Assembly: GCF_009811795.1 (NCBI RefSeq)
Contig: NZ_BLJE01000002.1
Location: forward strand, 372,001-436,000
DNA length: 64,000 nt
Source: Litoreibacter roseus
Lineage (GTDB): Bacteria; Pseudomonadota; Alphaproteobacteria; Rhodobacterales; Rhodobacteraceae
Reading direction: 5' to 3'
Shown here: positions 17,844-26,762 of the stretch, one piece after another
How positions within the stretch are numbered: the first letter of the stretch is position 1
Layout of the letters: every line of letters starts with the position of its first letter
Translations under genes and position numbers: made by a program
Notes under the pieces: generated by a model
Database searches by the model: none
Seen by the model: only the letters and a program-made list of their open reading frames with translations
What the model was told of the DNA's origin: nothing

Positions 17844-18973
17844 TAAGCCAACAGCTCTGATTGAGACAGCTGGAAGCCGGACGCGATCCAGCGGTCCTCA
17901 AGCTCTTTCAATTTCGCACCAAGTGCCGGGCCGTCATAGTCGGGCGTCAGGTGATGAGCCTTGATTGGAAAGACGGCCTCAGCGCCCGTTGTCAGATCAT
18001 GTGCCAAATTGGCGGGCAGGGGCTGCCCCAACAAGGCGCACCTGATGAGAACCGCATTTTCTGCCAGATCCCGTCCGTGCCGATACGCCATTTCCGATGT
18101 GCGAAAATCCAACCGCGCGAGGTCAGTGAGCGTTCTCAGGGTCTTCGCCTCTGTCCGCGACAGACGCCATCTGTTCGTGACATCTTCGCCACCCAACGTT
18201 GCGGCGCGCCGTAGCCAGTCTGGCGCCTTGCCGGTCTCAAGATGAACCAATACGGCAAGATTGTCTGTCTCTGCCCCGGGCATGACGTGCCTCAAAATAC
18301 CCGCCCGTGACATGCTTGCGACTGCGGGGGCCGGATCAGGGGCACTCAGAAGCTTTTTCATCTCGGCCCCGATCCGCTCGCCCGACAGTTGGTCCAGCCC
18401 ATCCGCGAGTTCGGCGCAGGCTGACAGTCCATCTGCTTCGATACCGTCGCGTCCGTACCATGCATGAAACCTGAAGAACCGCAGGATCCGCAGGTAGTCT
18501 TCCCGAATGCGCTGCGCAGGGTCGCCGATGAACCGGATCGTTCTGTTTTCCAGATCGGGAAGGCCGCAAACCGGGTCGCTGATCGTTCCGTCTGCAGCCA
18601 TGTAGAGCGCGTTTATGGTAAAATCCCGCCGCGCGGCATCTTCATGCAGATCGTCTGAGAAGGCCACGACGGCGCGGCGCCCATCGGTCGCAACGTCCCT
18701 CCGGAAGGTTGTGATCTCGTGGGCTGTTCCGTCAATCAGAACGGTAACCGTCCCATGTTCGATCCCGGTCGGAACGACTTTCAACCCGGCGCTATCTGCC
18801 AATGACATAACGGTCTGAGGCAGTGCGTCAGTTGCAATGTCAATGTCATCGACCTTAACTCCAAGCAGCCCGTTCCGGACACAGCCGCCGACACAGAACA
18901 CCTGATGGCCCGCTGTCGTCATGAGATCCATGAGGCGGTGGGTTTCAGCAGGGATCGCCCATGTCATCTTCAT
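17843..18973 (-). CDS. cca: CCA tRNA nucleotidyltransferase
   Basis: A 376-residue class II nucleotidyltransferase that adds or repairs the 3' CCA end of tRNAs. The head domain shows CVGGCVRNGLLG followed by the metal-binding VDDIDIATDA, then RRDFTINAL and the RIREDYLRILRFFRFHA stretch. The start at 18973 shares a base with the TGA of the NUDIX gene (TGATG), which decides it over an ATG at 19024 inside that gene. The C-terminal body is somewhat short, as in other alphaproteobacterial members. It lies in the run hslO-NUDIX-cca-lysE. Confidence 0.95.
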   Translation of the reverse strand: MKMTWAIPAETHRLMDLMTTAGHQVFCVGGCVRNGLLGVKVDDIDIATDALPQTVMSLADSAGLKVVPTGIEHGTVTVLIDGTAHEITTFRRDVATDGRRAVVAFSDDLHEDAARRDFTINALYMAADGTISDPVCGLPDLENRTIRFIGDPAQRIREDYLRILRFFRFHAWYGRDGIEADGLSACAELADGLDQLSGERIGAEMKKLLSAPDPAPAVASMSRAGILRHVMPGAETDNLAVLVHLETGKAPDWLRRAATLGGEDVTNRWRLSRTEAKTLRTLTDLARLDFRTSEMAYRHGRDLAENAVLIRCALLGQPLPANLAHDLTTGAEAVFPIKAHHLTPDYDGPALGAKLKELEDRWIASGFQLSQSELLA

Positions 18974-19575
18974 CAGGTCAAACGCTCGGCCAGTGCACGC
19001 AAAATGCGCGCTGTGGCGCCCCATATATAATAGGGACCGTAGGGGACCGTATAAAAATGCCGCTGCGACCCCCGCCAGTGGCGCCCTTCCACCAAGAAGT
19101 GATCTGTATTGATCAAGTGCGTGAGCGGTACGGAAAACACCTCTGCAACTTCATTTTCTTCAGGACGGGGGCGGAAGCCCGGTTCAATGATCCCGACAAT
19201 TGGTGTGACATCGAAGCCCGTGACGGTCTCGTGGGACGGTAAGGCGCCCAGAACGTTGACCTGCGTATGCGGCAACCCGATTTCTTCGTGGGACTCGCGC
19301 AAGGCACACGCGATCAAATCGGCGTCTTGCGGGTCCTTCTTGCCGCCGGGAAAGGCAATTTGCCCTGGATGATGCTTTAGCGCCGACGAACGTTTGGTCA
19401 GGATCACGTGAATGCTTTCCTGCACGGCAATCAACGGGATCAGAACGGCCGCCTCCCGCAGAAATCTGCCGTGCGGGAGGCTTATGCCGGGATTGAGGTC
19501 GAAATCTGAGGAGGCGGTGCCGTGGGATTTCAACGCCGCCTCGATGTCAGCGATGTGTTTACTGGCTTTGCTCAT
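18973..19575 (-). CDS. NUDIX hydrolase, CoA pyrophosphatase type
   Basis: A 200-residue NUDIX protein. The sequence LTKRSSALKHHPGQIAFPGG is the UPF0035 signature of coenzyme A pyrophosphatases, followed by the NUDIX box with ALRESHEEIGL. These enzymes split CoA or oxidised CoA to phosphopantetheine and adenosine 3',5'-bisphosphate. Its start lies within the last codons of hslO (17 bases overlap), and its stop overlaps the cca start. Linkage of this NUDIX gene and cca is frequent in alphaproteobacteria, as far as I know. Confidence 0.9.
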   Translation of the reverse strand: MSKASKHIADIEAALKSHGTASSDFDLNPGISLPHGRFLREAAVLIPLIAVQESIHVILTKRSSALKHHPGQIAFPGGKKDPQDADLIACALRESHEEIGLPHTQVNVLGALPSHETVTGFDVTPIVGIIEPGFRPRPEENEVAEVFSVPLTHLINTDHFLVEGRHWRGSQRHFYTVPYGPYYIWGATARILRALAERLT

Positions 19576-20560
19576 TCACACTTTCAGCTTCAAACCCAAG
19601 CGTCGATGGGTCGAGCACATAATGAGCTCCGCAGAACTGACAGTCGGCCGTAAGATTGCCCTCGTCCGTCGTCATATGAGCGATGTCCTTCGCCGAATAA
19701 ATCGACATGCTTTGCCGCACCTTATCCTCGGAGCAGGTGCACCCGAAGCTGACCGCCTGCGCATCGTAGGCAATCGGTGTTTCTTCGTGAAAGAGCCGCA
19801 CAAGCAGATCGGTCGGCGCAATTTGCGGACCGATCAGTTCGATATCTTCGACAGTGTCCAGCAGGATGTTGACGCGTGACCAGTTCTCGGCGGCTTCGCC
19901 TTCCAAAATGTCCTCGGGCTGTAAGACACCGGCCTCACCGGTCCCGCCTTCGTTCGCCATCAAGGGGGACGCTTTGGGCATGTGCTGCAGCATGATGCCG
20001 CCAGCCCGCCATTCTGCAACTTCGCCTGGAATGTGGCTTTCTCCATAAACCAAGGCAAAGCGGGTTGGAATCTGCTCAGATTGCGCGAAATAGGTCTGCG
20101 CGCAATTTGAAAGAGAGCCACCGGCGATAGGTGTGATGCCCTGATAGGGCGTCATGCCGTCCCCTTGATCGATCAGAACCGCAAAATACCCCTTTCCGAT
20201 TTGTGGGAAGTGGGGCGCATCTGCTTTGATCCGGTCCGCGTCATAGCTGGCGTAAGCCCGAATGCGCGCAGGCTCGCCCTCTTCGGAGGGGCCAAAATAA
20301 TCGGTCGCAATCAGTCGAAGGGGTCCGTCACCGCGTACTTGCAGGGACAGTTTCCAGCGCAGCTTGATTGTCTGACCGATGAGGGCGGTCAGCAGCGCCA
20401 TTTCTGCAACGGCGGCTTCCACCGCTGCGGGATAATCATGTTGCGCCAAAACTTTGTTCAGGGTGCCATCGAGGCGGGCAAAGCGCCCTCGAATGTCGCT
20501 TTTGTCGAGTTGAAACGGCAAAACCGTGTCATCCCATGCAATGCGCTGTCCATGTGTCAT
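19559..20560 (-). CDS. hslO: Redox-regulated chaperone Hsp33
   Basis: A 333-residue Hsp33, a holdase switched on by oxidation of a zinc centre. The four zinc cysteines are present near the C terminus as GCTCSED and DCQFCGAHY (CxC then CxxC), so redox switching should work. The start at 20560 (MTHGQRIAWD) follows AGAAGGAAA at good spacing; the open frame extends 76 codons upstream, but without family-like sequence. It is the first gene of a seven-gene minus-strand run ending with the RNA methyltransferase. Confidence 0.95.
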   Translation of the reverse strand: MTHGQRIAWDDTVLPFQLDKSDIRGRFARLDGTLNKVLAQHDYPAAVEAAVAEMALLTALIGQTIKLRWKLSLQVRGDGPLRLIATDYFGPSEEGEPARIRAYASYDADRIKADAPHFPQIGKGYFAVLIDQGDGMTPYQGITPIAGGSLSNCAQTYFAQSEQIPTRFALVYGESHIPGEVAEWRAGGIMLQHMPKASPLMANEGGTGEAGVLQPEDILEGEAAENWSRVNILLDTVEDIELIGPQIAPTDLLVRLFHEETPIAYDAQAVSFGCTCSEDKVRQSMSIYSAKDIAHMTTDEGNLTADCQFCGAHYVLDPSTLGFEAESVNEQSQ

Positions 20561-20656
20561 GGGGTTTCCTTCTTTGTGCAGACCGTGACATACCGCGTCT
20601 ATATGGAGGCGGCAATGCCAGCTCCAAGGGATGAGGACGCATAACGGGGTTGTGTC

Positions 20657-21097
20657 ATGATCAGACGGTTTGGCGAAGCGCCTATCCCACAACAGCGCTA
20701 TGGCCACAGGCCGGGTGCCTACGCGATCATCGAAAAAGGTGGCGATTTGCTGGTCACGCATCAAGCTGCACCTTATCCGGAGGTCCAACTTCCGGGCGGT
20801 GGAATTGATCCCGGCGAAAGCCCGTTACAGGCGCTACATCGCGAGGTCGAGGAGGAAACCGGCTGGATCATTTCGGTGCCACGTAGGCTTGGCGCCTTCC
20901 GGCGGTTCGTATTCATGCCGGAATACGACAAGTTCGCGGAAAAGGTCTGTCATATCTATCTCGCCAAAGCGGTCTATGCCCGAGGTGCCCCGACAGAGGC
21001 TGGTCATATGGCGCTTTTCATGCCGCCTTCGGTCGCCGTAGAGGTGCTGGCAAACTCGGGTGATCGTCACTTCGTCAGGCAGCTTTTCGGGGTTTGA
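20657..21097 (+). CDS. NUDIX hydrolase
   Basis: A 146-residue single-domain NUDIX protein. The NUDIX box is complete: GGGIDPGES, then HREVEEETGW, with all metal-binding glutamates. It starts MIRRFGEAP and has the compact length of MutT-like enzymes that clear damaged nucleotides or nucleoside diphosphate derivatives; the substrate cannot be read from sequence. It is divergent from hslO (96 bases between starts) and convergent with the receiver-PP2C gene, 17 bases between stops. Confidence 0.9.
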   Translation: MIRRFGEAPIPQQRYGHRPGAYAIIEKGGDLLVTHQAAPYPEVQLPGGGIDPGESPLQALHREVEEETGWIISVPRRLGAFRRFVFMPEYDKFAEKVCHIYLAKAVYARGAPTEAGHMALFMPPSVAVEVLANSGDRHFVRQLFGV

Positions 21098-21114
21098 TAA
21101 TCTTTGCTGGCAGA

Positions 21115-22428
21115 TCAGGCGGCGTGGGCAGAGACTGGTCCGTCGTAGTGAAACACCAACGCTGAGATATCGTCATCGAAGTCTGCGTCACCGCGGAATT
21201 TTTGAAGATCCCACATTATGTCATTCAGCATTTCCGATCCTGCGTGCTCGGAGTGCGCCTGTAGAATTTCGATGAAACCGGGCTCATCCAGCATGTCACC
21301 CTTCGCATTCTCGCACTCTGTGATGCCATCCGAGTAAAGGACCAACCTGTCACCTGGCGTGAGCTGTGCTTCAAAGCTCTCATACTCTGCGCCCGCGACC
21401 AACCCTATGGGAAGGCCACCGCTGCCAAGCAGGTCGGCGCTCTTGTCTGAATGCACGACAATCGGTGGCGGGTGACCGGCCTGAACACAGGTCATCTTGC
21501 CGGTGCTGAGATCCAAAACCGCCAACGCAAAAGTAAAGTAAAGTTCTGTGTCGAGCTCACGCAGGAGTATCTCGTTGAACCGCGCAGCCGTATCCGCCGG
21601 ATCTCTCGCCACAAAACCGCCGGCCTTTGTTTCCTGCAAAGCAATGTTCTGCTTGGGATTCAGTCCAGACAGGTAGCCAGCGAGCCGCGCGGTCATCAGT
21701 GCTGAGCTGACGCCGTGCCCCGAGACATCAAGCGAGAACAGACCCAGGTGGGTTGATGAGATTTGGAAGTAGCCGACCAGATCGCCACCCACATGCCCGC
21801 TGGGCTGCAGGATCATTGCGATGTTGCCTTCGTCCAGCGCCACGTCGGTTTCACGTACCAGCGACTGCTGCAGTTTGCGGGCCTCGATCAGGTCCCGGTC
21901 GAGACTGTCGTAAAGCTTCTGAATGGCTTCCAGCGCGTCGTTGACCATCCGGTTTTTTTCGATCAGCTGCGCGTGCATGGTCACGATCCGCTCACCAGCC
22001 TTCAGGCGCGCTTTCAATTCCCCAAAGCTCACCGGCTTGGTCAGAAAGTCGTCTGCGCCTGAGTTGAGACCCTCAGCCACCTCGCGTGTTTCGCCCTTGC
22101 TTGTCAGAAGAATGAAGTAGCCGTAGCTGCTGCGCTTCATTTGACGAAATTTCTGGCAGAACTCTGGTCCGTCCATGCCAGGCATCATCCAGTCGCTTAC
22201 GATGATCGAAAAATCATGGTGCTTGCAAAGCTCCAGACCCTCCGGGCCGCTTTCCGCCTCAAAGACCTCGTAACCCCATTTTCTGAGGCCCGTGGACAAA
22301 AGTTTGCGCTGCATACGGCTGTCATCCACGACCAAAACCTGTTGCGGCGTCGCAGGGTCGGCCGCAAAGGTATCGTCCCAGTCAGACGGGATTAAAGGGT
22401 CGCTGTGCATCGCGTTGGTCATGGTCAT
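21115..22428 (-). CDS. Response regulator with PP2C (SpoIIE) phosphatase
   Basis: A 437-residue fusion. The receiver domain (about residues 30-150) has Asp35-Asp36, phosphoacceptor Asp79 in VSDWMMPG and the lysine in LLTSKGE. After a helical linker (about 150-190) follows a PP2C/SpoIIE domain with GGDLVGYF, LDVSGHGVSSALM, SDGITECE and DDDISALV, so the metal aspartates are intact. Such proteins dephosphorylate an anti-sigma antagonist in partner-switching systems. In R. capsulatus, RbaY has this layout and affects gene transfer agent production; orthology here is inference. The divergent neighbour encodes an Hpt protein, a plausible phosphate donor. No antagonist or anti-sigma gene lies nearby. 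Confidence 0.92.
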   Translation of the reverse strand: MTMTNAMHSDPLIPSDWDDTFAADPATPQQVLVVDDSRMQRKLLSTGLRKWGYEVFEAESGPEGLELCKHHDFSIIVSDWMMPGMDGPEFCQKFRQMKRSSYGYFILLTSKGETREVAEGLNSGADDFLTKPVSFGELKARLKAGERIVTMHAQLIEKNRMVNDALEAIQKLYDSLDRDLIEARKLQQSLVRETDVALDEGNIAMILQPSGHVGGDLVGYFQISSTHLGLFSLDVSGHGVSSALMTARLAGYLSGLNPKQNIALQETKAGGFVARDPADTAARFNEILLRELDTELYFTFALAVLDLSTGKMTCVQAGHPPPIVVHSDKSADLLGSGGLPIGLVAGAEYESFEAQLTPGDRLVLYSDGITECENAKGDMLDEPGFIEILQAHSEHAGSEMLNDIMWDLQKFRGDADFDDDISALVFHYDGPVSAHAA

Positions 22429-22555
22429 TCTTTTGGCGTTTGCCGTTTAAAAAGGTGTGAATTCGCTCATCGAAGCGCGTAAAAGTTTAACAGTAAGAGA
22501 TCGTTAACTATTGGATCGCTATCTGCACCGATGTACGTTGGTTTTGGACCCCGCG

Positions 22556-22879
22556 ATGATTGATTGGGCACGTGTCGAAGAGCTGATCAGTGATCTGGGC
22601 AAGGATGACTTTCGTGAGATCGTCGATATGTTTCTCAGCGAAGTCGAGGACCGTATAGAAGGTCTGGATCAAAGTGATCACACTCAGTTTCTAGAGGATC
22701 TGCATTTTCTGAAAGGCAGCACAAACAACCTTGGTTTCACTGCTGTTGGCGTAATGTGCGTGTTAGCCGAAAATGCCCCCAAACCTAACAGTGCCGCTGA
22801 GATTAGCGATTGCTACCAGAAGTCCAAACAGGCCTTCATGCTCGGTCTGGATCGTATGAGTATCACCCGCTCAGATTAG
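22556..22879 (+). CDS. Hpt domain phosphotransfer protein
   Basis: About 107 residues folding as a histidine phosphotransfer four-helix domain. The phosphorylatable histidine lies in DLHFLKGSTNNLGF, the classic HxLKGS pattern, and the rest is helical and acidic. It has no kinase or receiver part, so it should relay phosphate between a hybrid kinase and a regulator. The divergent receiver-PP2C protein is the obvious candidate acceptor. The start is uncertain: I chose the ATG at 22556, but a TTG at 22511 with AAGAG upstream is possible. The end overlaps ilvA by nine bases. Confidence 0.82.
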   Translation: MIDWARVEELISDLGKDDFREIVDMFLSEVEDRIEGLDQSDHTQFLEDLHFLKGSTNNLGFTAVGVMCVLAENAPKPNSAAEISDCYQKSKQAFMLGLDRMSITRSD

Positions 22880-24133
22880 AAACTCCGCCAGAATCTCGTC
22901 GTTCGTGATGTCGCGATGATCGAATCCGGCGTTCGTCATTGCGACGGTCAACGCCTCGAACTTCGCGGCGTCATCGGTTTCGATCCCAATGAGCACAGTG
23001 CCGTAGTTGCGGGCCGACTTCTTCAGATACTCAAAGCGTGCGATGTCATCGCTTGACCCCAAAAGCGCGAGGAAATCTTTCAATGCGCCGGGCCGCTGCG
23101 GCATCCGAAGTATGAAGTACTTCTTGCGGCCCGCATAGCGCATGGCCCGTTCCTTCACCTCAGGCAGCCTTTCAAAGTCGAAATTGCCGCCTGATGTCAC
23201 GCAGACAACAGTCTTGCCTTCGATCTGACTGCGCAGTTCTGGCAAGATGTCCAAGGCGAGCGCCCCGGCCGGTTCCAAGACGATGCCTTCTACGTTCAGG
23301 AACTCGATCATAGTGGCGCAAATCCGGTCTTCCGGCGCTGTCAAAACATGGGCGGGTGGAACATCGCGAAGATGTTTGAAGGTGTGCTGCCCCATGCGCG
23401 CGACAGCGGCGCCGTCCACGAATGTATCAACCGCGGGCAAGCTAACAGGCGTCCCCGCGGCAAGGGCGGCGGTCAGGCTGGCCCCGCCCGCAGGCTCTAC
23501 AAATCGAAGCTCCGTCGAGGTTCCCCTCGCGCGCAGGTACCGGGCCACGCCAGCGGACAGGCCGCCACCCCCGACCGGTAAAATGATCATGTCGGGTGCC
23601 TGCCCGAGCGCATCCAGGATCTCCAGCGCGACGGAGGACTGGCCTTCAATCACATCGGGGTCATCGAATGGCGCCAGAAAATGCCCGCCCTTAGCCGCGC
23701 AATGTTCTTGGGCCGCGGCCAGGGTCTGATCGAAATAGTCTCCTGTCAGGCGAATGCCGACTGACGACCCGCCGAAGGCCCGGGTCTTGTCGATCTTCTG
23801 TCCGGGCGTTGTCACCGGCATGAAGATTTCCCCCTGCACACCGAAATGCCGGCAAGCCACGGCGAAACCCTGAGCATGATTGCCCGCACTGGCACAGACG
23901 AAGTGGTTCTGGTCGGGATGCGCATCTCGCACTTTGCGCATTGCATTGAAGGCGCCTCTGATCTTGTAGGACCGCACTGGCGACAGGTCCTCGCGCTTCA
24001 GATAGATCTTCGCGCCGTAGGTCGTGCTGAGAAAGTCGTTCAGTTGTAGCGGTGTCGGCTCAAAGAGGCTGCGCATATGCCGGGTGACGGCTTGGGTGGT
24101 CTCCAGCACGTCTTGGGGCGTTTGTCTCATCAA
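22871..24133 (-). CDS. ilvA: Threonine ammonia-lyase
   Basis: A 420-residue PLP enzyme that deaminates threonine to 2-oxobutanoate, the first step to isoleucine. The PLP lysine is in RSYKIRGA, the glycine loop in [11 protein letters not shown], and the serine-rich [10 protein letters not shown] is a family mark. After the catalytic domain comes a single ACT-like regulatory segment ([16 protein letters not shown]), shorter than the two in the E. coli biosynthetic enzyme, as in many Gram-positive and alphaproteobacterial members. Feedback control by isoleucine or valine is therefore likely but unproven. Divergent from argG. Confidence 0.94.
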   Translation of the reverse strand: MMRQTPQDVLETTQAVTRHMRSLFEPTPLQLNDFLSTTYGAKIYLKREDLSPVRSYKIRGAFNAMRKVRDAHPDQNHFVCASAGNHAQGFAVACRHFGVQGEIFMPVTTPGQKIDKTRAFGGSSVGIRLTGDYFDQTLAAAQEHCAAKGGHFLAPFDDPDVIEGQSSVALEILDALGQAPDMIILPVGGGGLSAGVARYLRARGTSTELRFVEPAGGASLTAALAAGTPVSLPAVDTFVDGAAVARMGQHTFKHLRDVPPAHVLTAPEDRICATMIEFLNVEGIVLEPAGALALDILPELRSQIEGKTVVCVTSGGNFDFERLPEVKERAMRYAGRKKYFILRMPQRPGALKDFLALLGSSDDIARFEYLKKSARNYGTVLIGIETDDAAKFEALTVAMTNAGFDHRDITNDEILAEFLI

Positions 24134-24272
24134 TGATCAACCTTGGCGATGCAAAGAGGTCCAGTCTCAATTGATGGCCCCCGCAGGTCAACCGCGCGAT
24201 CCGCAGCGCCTTGCGTCCTTTTGGCAGAGGAGGTATCGCCGCATAAATCGAAAAGTCTGTGGAGCTTGCCTG

Positions 24273-25499
24273 ATGTCTACCGCCCCCAAGAAAGTTGTCC
24301 TTGCCTATTCGGGTGGTCTCGACACCTCCATCATCTTGAAGTGGTTGCAGACCGAGTACGGCTGCGAGGTCGTCACCTTCACCGCGGATCTGGGACAGGG
24401 CGAAGAGCTTGAGCCTGCGCGCAAGAAAGCCGAACTGCTGGGGATCAAACCAGAAAACATCTTTATCGAAGACGTGCGGGAAGAGTTTGTCCGCGACTTT
24501 GTCTTTCCTATGTTTCGGGCCAATGCGCTTTACGAAGGGCTCTATCTTCTGGGCACCTCCATCGCGCGTCCTCTGATTTCCAAGCGGCTGATCGAGATTG
24601 CGGAAGAAACCGGCGCGGATGCCGTGGCCCACGGGGCGACGGGAAAAGGCAACGATCAGGTGCGGTTCGAACTCAGCGCTTATGCGTTGAACCCCGACAT
24701 CAAAGTGATCGCGCCATGGCGGGAATGGGATTTGTCCAGCCGGACGAAGCTACTGGAATTTGCGGAGCAGAACCAGATCCCAATCGCAAAGGACAAAAGG
24801 GGCGAAGCACCATTCTCGGTGGATGCCAACCTGCTGCATACGTCGTCGGAAGGGAAGGTCCTCGAAGATCCCGCAGAGATTGCCCCTGACTATGTGTATC
24901 AGCGGACCGTCCACCCCGAAGACGCCCCAAATGAGGCCGAACTGATCGAGATCGGATTTGAGCAGGGGGATGCTGTCTCGGTCAACGGTGACGCGATGTC
25001 ACCCGCAACGGTGCTGACGAAGCTCAACGAGTTGGGTGGCAAACACGGGATTGGCCGCCTTGACCTGGTCGAGGGCCGGTTTGTCGGAATGAAGTCCCGC
25101 GGCATCTATGAAACCCCCGGCGGAACGATCCTGCTAGAGGCCCACCGTGGAATCGAGCAGATTACCTTGGACCGGGGTGCCGCGCATCTGAAGGATCAGT
25201 TGATGCCGCAATATGCCGAACTCATCTATAACGGTTTCTGGTACAGCCCGGAGCGTGAGATGTTGCAGGCGGCAATCGACAAGTCACAAGAGCACGTGAC
25301 CGGCACGGTGCGTCTGAAGCTCTATAAAGGTTCGGTGCGGACGGTGGGTCGCTGGTCCGATCATTCGCTCTACTCCGAAGAGCATGTGACGTTTGAGGAC
25401 GACGCCGGGGCATACGACCAGAAAGATGCGGCAGGCTTTATCAAGCTGAACGCGTTGCGGCTTCGTCTTCTGGCGATGCGTAGCCGCCGCATGAAGTGA
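24273..25499 (+). CDS. argG: Argininosuccinate synthase
   Basis: A 408-residue ATP-dependent ligase joining citrulline and aspartate in arginine synthesis. The N-terminal [17 protein letters not shown] is the ATP-pyrophosphatase P-loop, [13 protein letters not shown] lies near residue 120 and [21 protein letters not shown] is a further family signature. The start at 24273 follows GGAG at eight bases; the open frame extends 83 codons upstream into ilvA, which is excluded. There is no other arginine gene nearby, the usual state in this group. Confidence 0.97.
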   Translation: MSTAPKKVVLAYSGGLDTSIILKWLQTEYGCEVVTFTADLGQGEELEPARKKAELLGIKPENIFIEDVREEFVRDFVFPMFRANALYEGLYLLGTSIARPLISKRLIEIAEETGADAVAHGATGKGNDQVRFELSAYALNPDIKVIAPWREWDLSSRTKLLEFAEQNQIPIAKDKRGEAPFSVDANLLHTSSEGKVLEDPAEIAPDYVYQRTVHPEDAPNEAELIEIGFEQGDAVSVNGDAMSPATVLTKLNELGGKHGIGRLDLVEGRFVGMKSRGIYETPGGTILLEAHRGIEQITLDRGAAHLKDQLMPQYAELIYNGFWYSPEREMLQAAIDKSQEHVTGTVRLKLYKGSVRTVGRWSDHSLYSEEHVTFEDDAGAYDQKDAAGFIKLNALRLRLLAMRSRRMK

Positions 25500-25508
25500 A
25501 GAAGACCG

Positions 25509-25536
25509 GATACGCGATCCATTGCGTTGGCGTATC
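25509..25536 (+). terminator. Weak stem-loop after argG
   Basis: GATACGC (25509-25515) can pair with GCGTATC (25530-25536) around a 14-base loop, ten bases after the argG stop. There is no T tract, so it could be a terminator aided by Rho or an RNA end stabiliser, or chance. Confidence 0.3.
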
Positions 25537-25640
25537 TGTCACAGTTGATCGCACATTGTGTGTTACGCGCGGGTTTTGACATTTTTCTGCCCTTTTCCCC
25601 GCAAACAAGCGCGTCTGTGCGAGATTGGCGTAGAATGCGG

Positions 25641-25664
25641 TAGATCTCCCCTATTGTAGATCTA
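25641..25664. repeat. Inverted repeat upstream of yjgN-like gene
   Basis: TAGATCT (25641-25647) and AGATCTA (25658-25664) form a dyad with a ten-base spacer, ending 18 bases before the ATG at 25683. Each half contains the self-complementary AGATCT. It could be an operator or a leader hairpin close to the ribosome binding site. Confidence 0.45.
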
Positions 25665-25682
25665 ATTGCGAGACGTCGGATT

Positions 25683-26762
25683 ATGCGTGACACTTATGAT
25701 GCAGCCCCAGCCAGACAAGCGGAACCTGTAAGCTTTGAGTTTCGGGGCAAAGCGGGCGAATGGTTTGGAATTTGGATTGTAAACCTTCTGCTGAGCATAG
25801 TGACGCTTGGCATCTACTCTGCTTGGGCAAAGGTCCGAACAAAAAAGTACTTCTACAACCACACTTACGTCGCGGGTCGGAACTTCGACTACCATGCGAC
25901 GGGTATGCAAATTCTGATCGGGCGCCTGATCGTTGTTGCGGCTGTGGTTGTGTTTCAGCTTGCATCGAGCCTTGATCCGATCATCTCACTTGTTCTGATC
26001 CTCGCGCTTGTGGTCGTGTTTCCTTGGCTCATCGTGCGCTCCATGATGTTCAATGCGCGGATGTCCAGCTTCTCCAACGTACGCTTCAACTTTCTAGGTG
26101 GCGTTGGACAAGCCTTTCTGGTCTTTCTGATTTATCCAATCCTGACCGCACTGACACTCTACACGACGTTCCCGCTGCTGGACCGGGCGGTAAAGCGTTT
26201 CTCGATCAACAACCACCGGCTCGGCACCGCCAAGTTCGAGATGGAAGCTCCGATCTGGCCTTTCTACAAGGCGATGCTTTTTGCTGCTTTGTGGGTGCTG
26301 GCCGTTGGCGTGGTGGCCGTAGCACTGACCGGATTTCAGCTGGCGAACCTTTTTTCGCTTGGTGACGTTGAAGACGACCCGGTTGCGATCTTCACGATCA
26401 TCGGCCTGTTCTACCTAATGTTCTTTCTCGCGTTTTTACCTGCGGCCTTCATGTATCAGGCAATGACCCGGAATGTCGTCTACAACAGCACCGAGCTTTC
26501 GGGCGGCCACCGGTTCCATTCGAACGTAACAACTCTGCGCCTGATGTGGATTGCCGTGTCCAACGCAGTAATCGCGGCGGTTACGCTTGGCCTTATGTTG
26601 CCTTGGACCCAAGTGCGCCTTGCGAATTATCTCGCCAATCATACCTATCTTCTGCCGGGCGGATCACTTGATGATTTCGTCGGACGGCAGGTGGATGAGG
26701 GCATGTCTGTGGGTGAAGCATATTCTGACCTTGAAGGGATTGATGTGGGACTGCCGATCTAG
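25683..26762 (+). CDS. YjgN family (DUF898) membrane protein
   Basis: A 359-residue membrane protein of the YjgN/DUF898 family, function unknown. Several hydrophobic helices are spread over the protein. There is an internal repeat: TLGIYSAWAKVRTKKYFYN at about 41-59 corresponds to TLGLMLPWTQVRLANYLAN at about 301-319, each followed by HTY. This repeat of TLG..W..VR..Y..NHTY is typical of the family. The stop codon directly abuts the start of the M48 metalloprotease gene, so the two are surely cotranscribed and may act together at the inner membrane. Confidence 0.88.
   Translation: MRDTYDAAPARQAEPVSFEFRGKAGEWFGIWIVNLLLSIVTLGIYSAWAKVRTKKYFYNHTYVAGRNFDYHATGMQILIGRLIVVAAVVVFQLASSLDPIISLVLILALVVVFPWLIVRSMMFNARMSSFSNVRFNFLGGVGQAFLVFLIYPILTALTLYTTFPLLDRAVKRFSINNHRLGTAKFEMEAPIWPFYKAMLFAALWVLAVGVVAVALTGFQLANLFSLGDVEDDPVAIFTIIGLFYLMFFLAFLPAAFMYQAMTRNVVYNSTELSGGHRFHSNVTTLRLMWIAVSNAVIAAVTLGLMLPWTQVRLANYLANHTYLLPGGSLDDFVGRQVDEGMSVGEAYSDLEGIDVGLPI

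Noticed and set aside
18973-19024. An upstream start for cca adding 17 residues
   Set aside because: The extension overlaps the NUDIX gene, while the start at 18973 forms a TGATG junction typical of this run.
24024-24272. An 83-codon N-terminal extension of argG
   Set aside because: It overlaps the start of ilvA, and the family begins at the methionine at 24273 preceded by GGAG.
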